From Brachynemurus nebulosus (taxonomy: Eukaryota > Arthropoda > Insecta > Neuroptera > Myrmeleontidae): a DNA stretch of 64,000 nucleotides. Each line of letters starts with the position of its first letter. Position 1 is the stretch's first letter. Made by a program: the position numbers and the translations under genes. A model generated the notes under the pieces. The model was not told the DNA's origin. It did no database searches and saw only the letters and a list, made by a program, of their open reading frames with translations. Where the stretch lies: contig JAPWDM010000001.1 in assembly GCA_035578155.1 (NCBI GenBank), positions 7,900,670 through 7,964,669 of the forward strand, written 5' to 3'. Below are positions 61,804-64,000 of the stretch, piece by piece.

Positions 61804-62042
61804 TACATTACCGCTCAAAAGTATTTGGCCACTCACAAAAAAGGCATTTTGTAAAAGTTTGAATAAATGAAACGACTTTGTAGCAATTGTATTTATTTAT
61901 TAGCAATTATTTGCACTTATATACACCCCCTCTTTATAAATATAAATACAAACAACGACACTAATGAATTGGTTTTAATAGATGTATTGTTTATGGTATA
62001 AAGAAATATGAAGGTGGCCAAATACTTTTGAGCGGTAGTGTA
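61804..62042. mobile_element. Tc1/mariner-like MITE, 239 bp
   Basis: TACATTACCGCTCAAAAGTA with TTTGGCCAC following, mirrored by GTGGCCAAATACTTTTGAGC and GGTAGTGTA. TA at both termini and the CAAAAGTATTTGGCC motif are typical of Tc1-like ends. Confidence 0.75.
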
Positions 62043-62106
62043 TATTTAATAATGTAAAATTGTATAAAAAATAACGGTATGCGGTGTCAAACTATAAGTA
62101 CCTATA

Positions 62107-63276
62107 TACCGTATTTTCCGGCGTATAATGCGCACCTTGAACACCAAAGATATTATTTGTCCAAATTTCGTGATGCGCATTATACGTCGGATATAAAATT
62201 GAGTTTAGTGGTAAGTGGGTTATCAAATAAATAAAAAAATAAAACAAATTTAACAATAATATAAATACAAGTTTTTTTGTATGTTTGCAATATAACGCGC
62301 ACTCCAACTTTGATAATAAAATAATGAATCATATACATAGGGTTGGCAACTTTTTCTGAGAAAATAAAGTATCTAATCTTTTGAATAAGAAAAAATAAAG
62401 TATTTGTCAGGAAAAAAAGTATTTTCCAAATTTAAGTTTTTATTGCCTTAAGTACATTTTTTTTTGAATTTTTAGCACATGCCAACAATTTTTGTTGTCT
62501 ATGAATGTTTCATAGCTAGTTTTGAAATTTAAGTTTAGATTTAAATAAATATCATTTATTTTCTATTAAATTTATGGAGGATCTATTTCCTTCTCCTCGC
62601 CACTTCACATTCATCACCAAAAAAACTCTCTCAGTGAAAACTAAAGTTGCGGGAACAGAGAAAAAATAAGAAATATTTTTTTTATATTTGGTAAGTTATC
62701 ACACGCAAGTATAGTATATTGCCGTTTTTCAGCAGTATTTTTTTTGCAAATTCTTTGTCATTATTAGTAGATTTTTTCTGGATTTCTTTAAGTATTATTG
62801 AATATAGGTAAGTCATCCACCTTAATATTTAATAAATCGTTTAGGAATTACGTATCGGAAAGTTTTGTTTAGTCTAATCACAGTCAAAATTCAAAATAAA
62901 GTATTTTAGCATACTTATTTTATTTTTATGCAAAAGTATAAAGTATGTTTGTGACAAATAAAGTAGGATACTTTATTATAAAGTATGGTTGGCAACCCTA
63001 CATATACCTAACTAAAATAATTTTAGTACATAAATAAATTTTAAATGAAATGTTCTCTGATGTCGAAAATTAATTTTTTATTGGTATTTTATTTACTTTT
63101 AAAAATTCTATTTTATATTTATGCTTTTGTATATTTTATTTTTTTATTCTTATTATTATTTTATTAAAGTTGAGGTGCCCGTTATACAGCGAACATACAA
63201 AAAAACTAAAAAATTATTCAAAATTTTGGGGTGTGCATTATATGCCGGTGCCCGCTATACACCGGAAAATACGGTA
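62107..63276. mobile_element. TIR element with TACCGTATTTTCCGG ends
   Basis: TACCGTATTTTCCGGCGTAT at the left and ATACACCGGAAAATACGGTA at the right are inverted. Subterminal TGCGCATTATAC / GTGTGCATTATATGCC repeats occur on both sides. A second element (62338-63000) is nested inside, so the original unit was about 500 bp. Superfamily not assigned. Confidence 0.75.
62338..63000. mobile_element. hAT-type element nested in the TIR element
   Basis: TAGGGTTGGCAAC and GTTGGCAACCCTA are inverted ends. The 8-bp flanks CATATACA (62330-62337) and CATATACC (63001-63008) differ at one base. Subterminal AAATAAAGTAT repeats on both sides. No transposase frame in 663 bp. Confidence 0.75.
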
Positions 63277-63825
63277 ATTAGAAATATTTGTCGATGTACC
63301 ATGTACAGTTTCTGCAAAAGTCATCACACATTTGCTTAAAAACTATCCCTAACAGTAAGTTGTTTAAAAAAATATTTAAAATATTTGAATATTGGATGGG
63401 GATAAATATCTGGAATTATTATTAACATTTTTAAAAACATTATATTTATAATGTGAGTAAAGTGTAAGGAAGGTCGGAGGTGTAAATAAATGTAAATAAT
63501 ATAAATCTGTACGAAGCTTTCCGTTTAGCAACAGTGCAAATCTTTTTTTACCACTACAAGTCCGCTTAGATAAAGATCGGTTTTACCTTCAGTATAAATT
63601 TAAACTTAATTATTCGTTAATTCTCTTACATTCTAAAATGCTATGCGATTCTTTTTAGCGAATTTCAACATTGCTATGAGCAGTAAAAGCAACGCCTCTG
63701 ACGTTAAGTAGCTTTTCAATGGTAAGGGCGGATCCAGTTCTCAAACAGTTTTTAAGACATTGAATTTTAGTAAACTTGTTGACGTAATCAGATTATAAAT
63801 TCCTTTTTTTTAAATCAATTTAGAG
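63277..63825. other. non-coding DNA
   Basis: No gene or element recognised. Confidence 0.45.
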
Positions 63826-64000
63826 CAGTGTTTTTTAACCTTTCTCATGGCGCTGTGTGCTCCAGAAAAATCATGATCACCAAAAGAGTTACTTGCTTTG
63901 TGAGGCACGCCTCACTGTGCGGACTTTTTCATGTGTGCTAGTACACATGAAAGAGTCGCTTCGATCCAACACTATTTCATTGTGTTTTAGATTTGAGGGT
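63826..64000 (+). mobile_element. left end of a hAT-type element, cut by the window edge
   Basis: CAGTGTTTTTTAACCTTTCT matches the general CAGTGTTTCTCAACCTTT terminus of hAT elements; the rest lies outside the window. Confidence 0.5.

Overview
This window is nuclear DNA from an arthropod, most likely an insect. It is very AT-rich, its genes are split by spliceosomal introns, and much of it is transposon-derived. I infer 'insect' from the gene set and the element types (mariner, hAT, a tRNA-headed SINE, a TTAGG-like motif in a minisatellite). I cannot name the order.

Layout. (1) 1-1764: upstream flank with a 407-bp hAT-type MITE. (2) 1765-10624, plus strand: a complete five-exon ELP1 (Elongator subunit 1). 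(3) 12454-32839, plus strand: a complete 15-exon beta subunit of AP-3 (Drosophila ruby / human AP3B1 family). Its introns hold a hAT, a pogo-like MITE, several fold-back elements, a tandem MITE cluster and, in intron 8 on the opposite strand, an intact single-exon THAP-domain gene (24930-26279). (4) 32840-40087: AT-rich intergenic DNA. (5) 40088 to at least 42669, and possibly to 57991, minus strand: the 3' end of a gene encoding a von Willebrand factor C (VWC) domain followed by a C-terminal hydrophobic segment. (6) 42.7-64 kb: dense mobile-element DNA. It contains a rearranged mariner, a 5'-truncated LINE reverse transcriptase, SINE copies, (TA)n tracts, a 3.6-kb and a 2.6-kb element with very long inverted arms, a 2.7-kb hAT unit inserted into a SINE, and nested MITEs.

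The three full genes are unrelated housekeeping or regulatory functions: tRNA wobble modification, endosome-to-lysosome vesicle sorting, and DNA binding. There is no operon-like logic. Exon boundaries were read by hand from GT/AG sites, reading phase and remembered family similarity; no transcript evidence was available. The most interesting points are a candidate VWC-gene exon inside the 2.7-kb hAT unit, the P-element-transposase-like tail of the nested THAP gene, a 75-nt in-frame intron in ELP1 that can be read through, and the unusual number of long inverted repeats, many of them inside transcribed introns.
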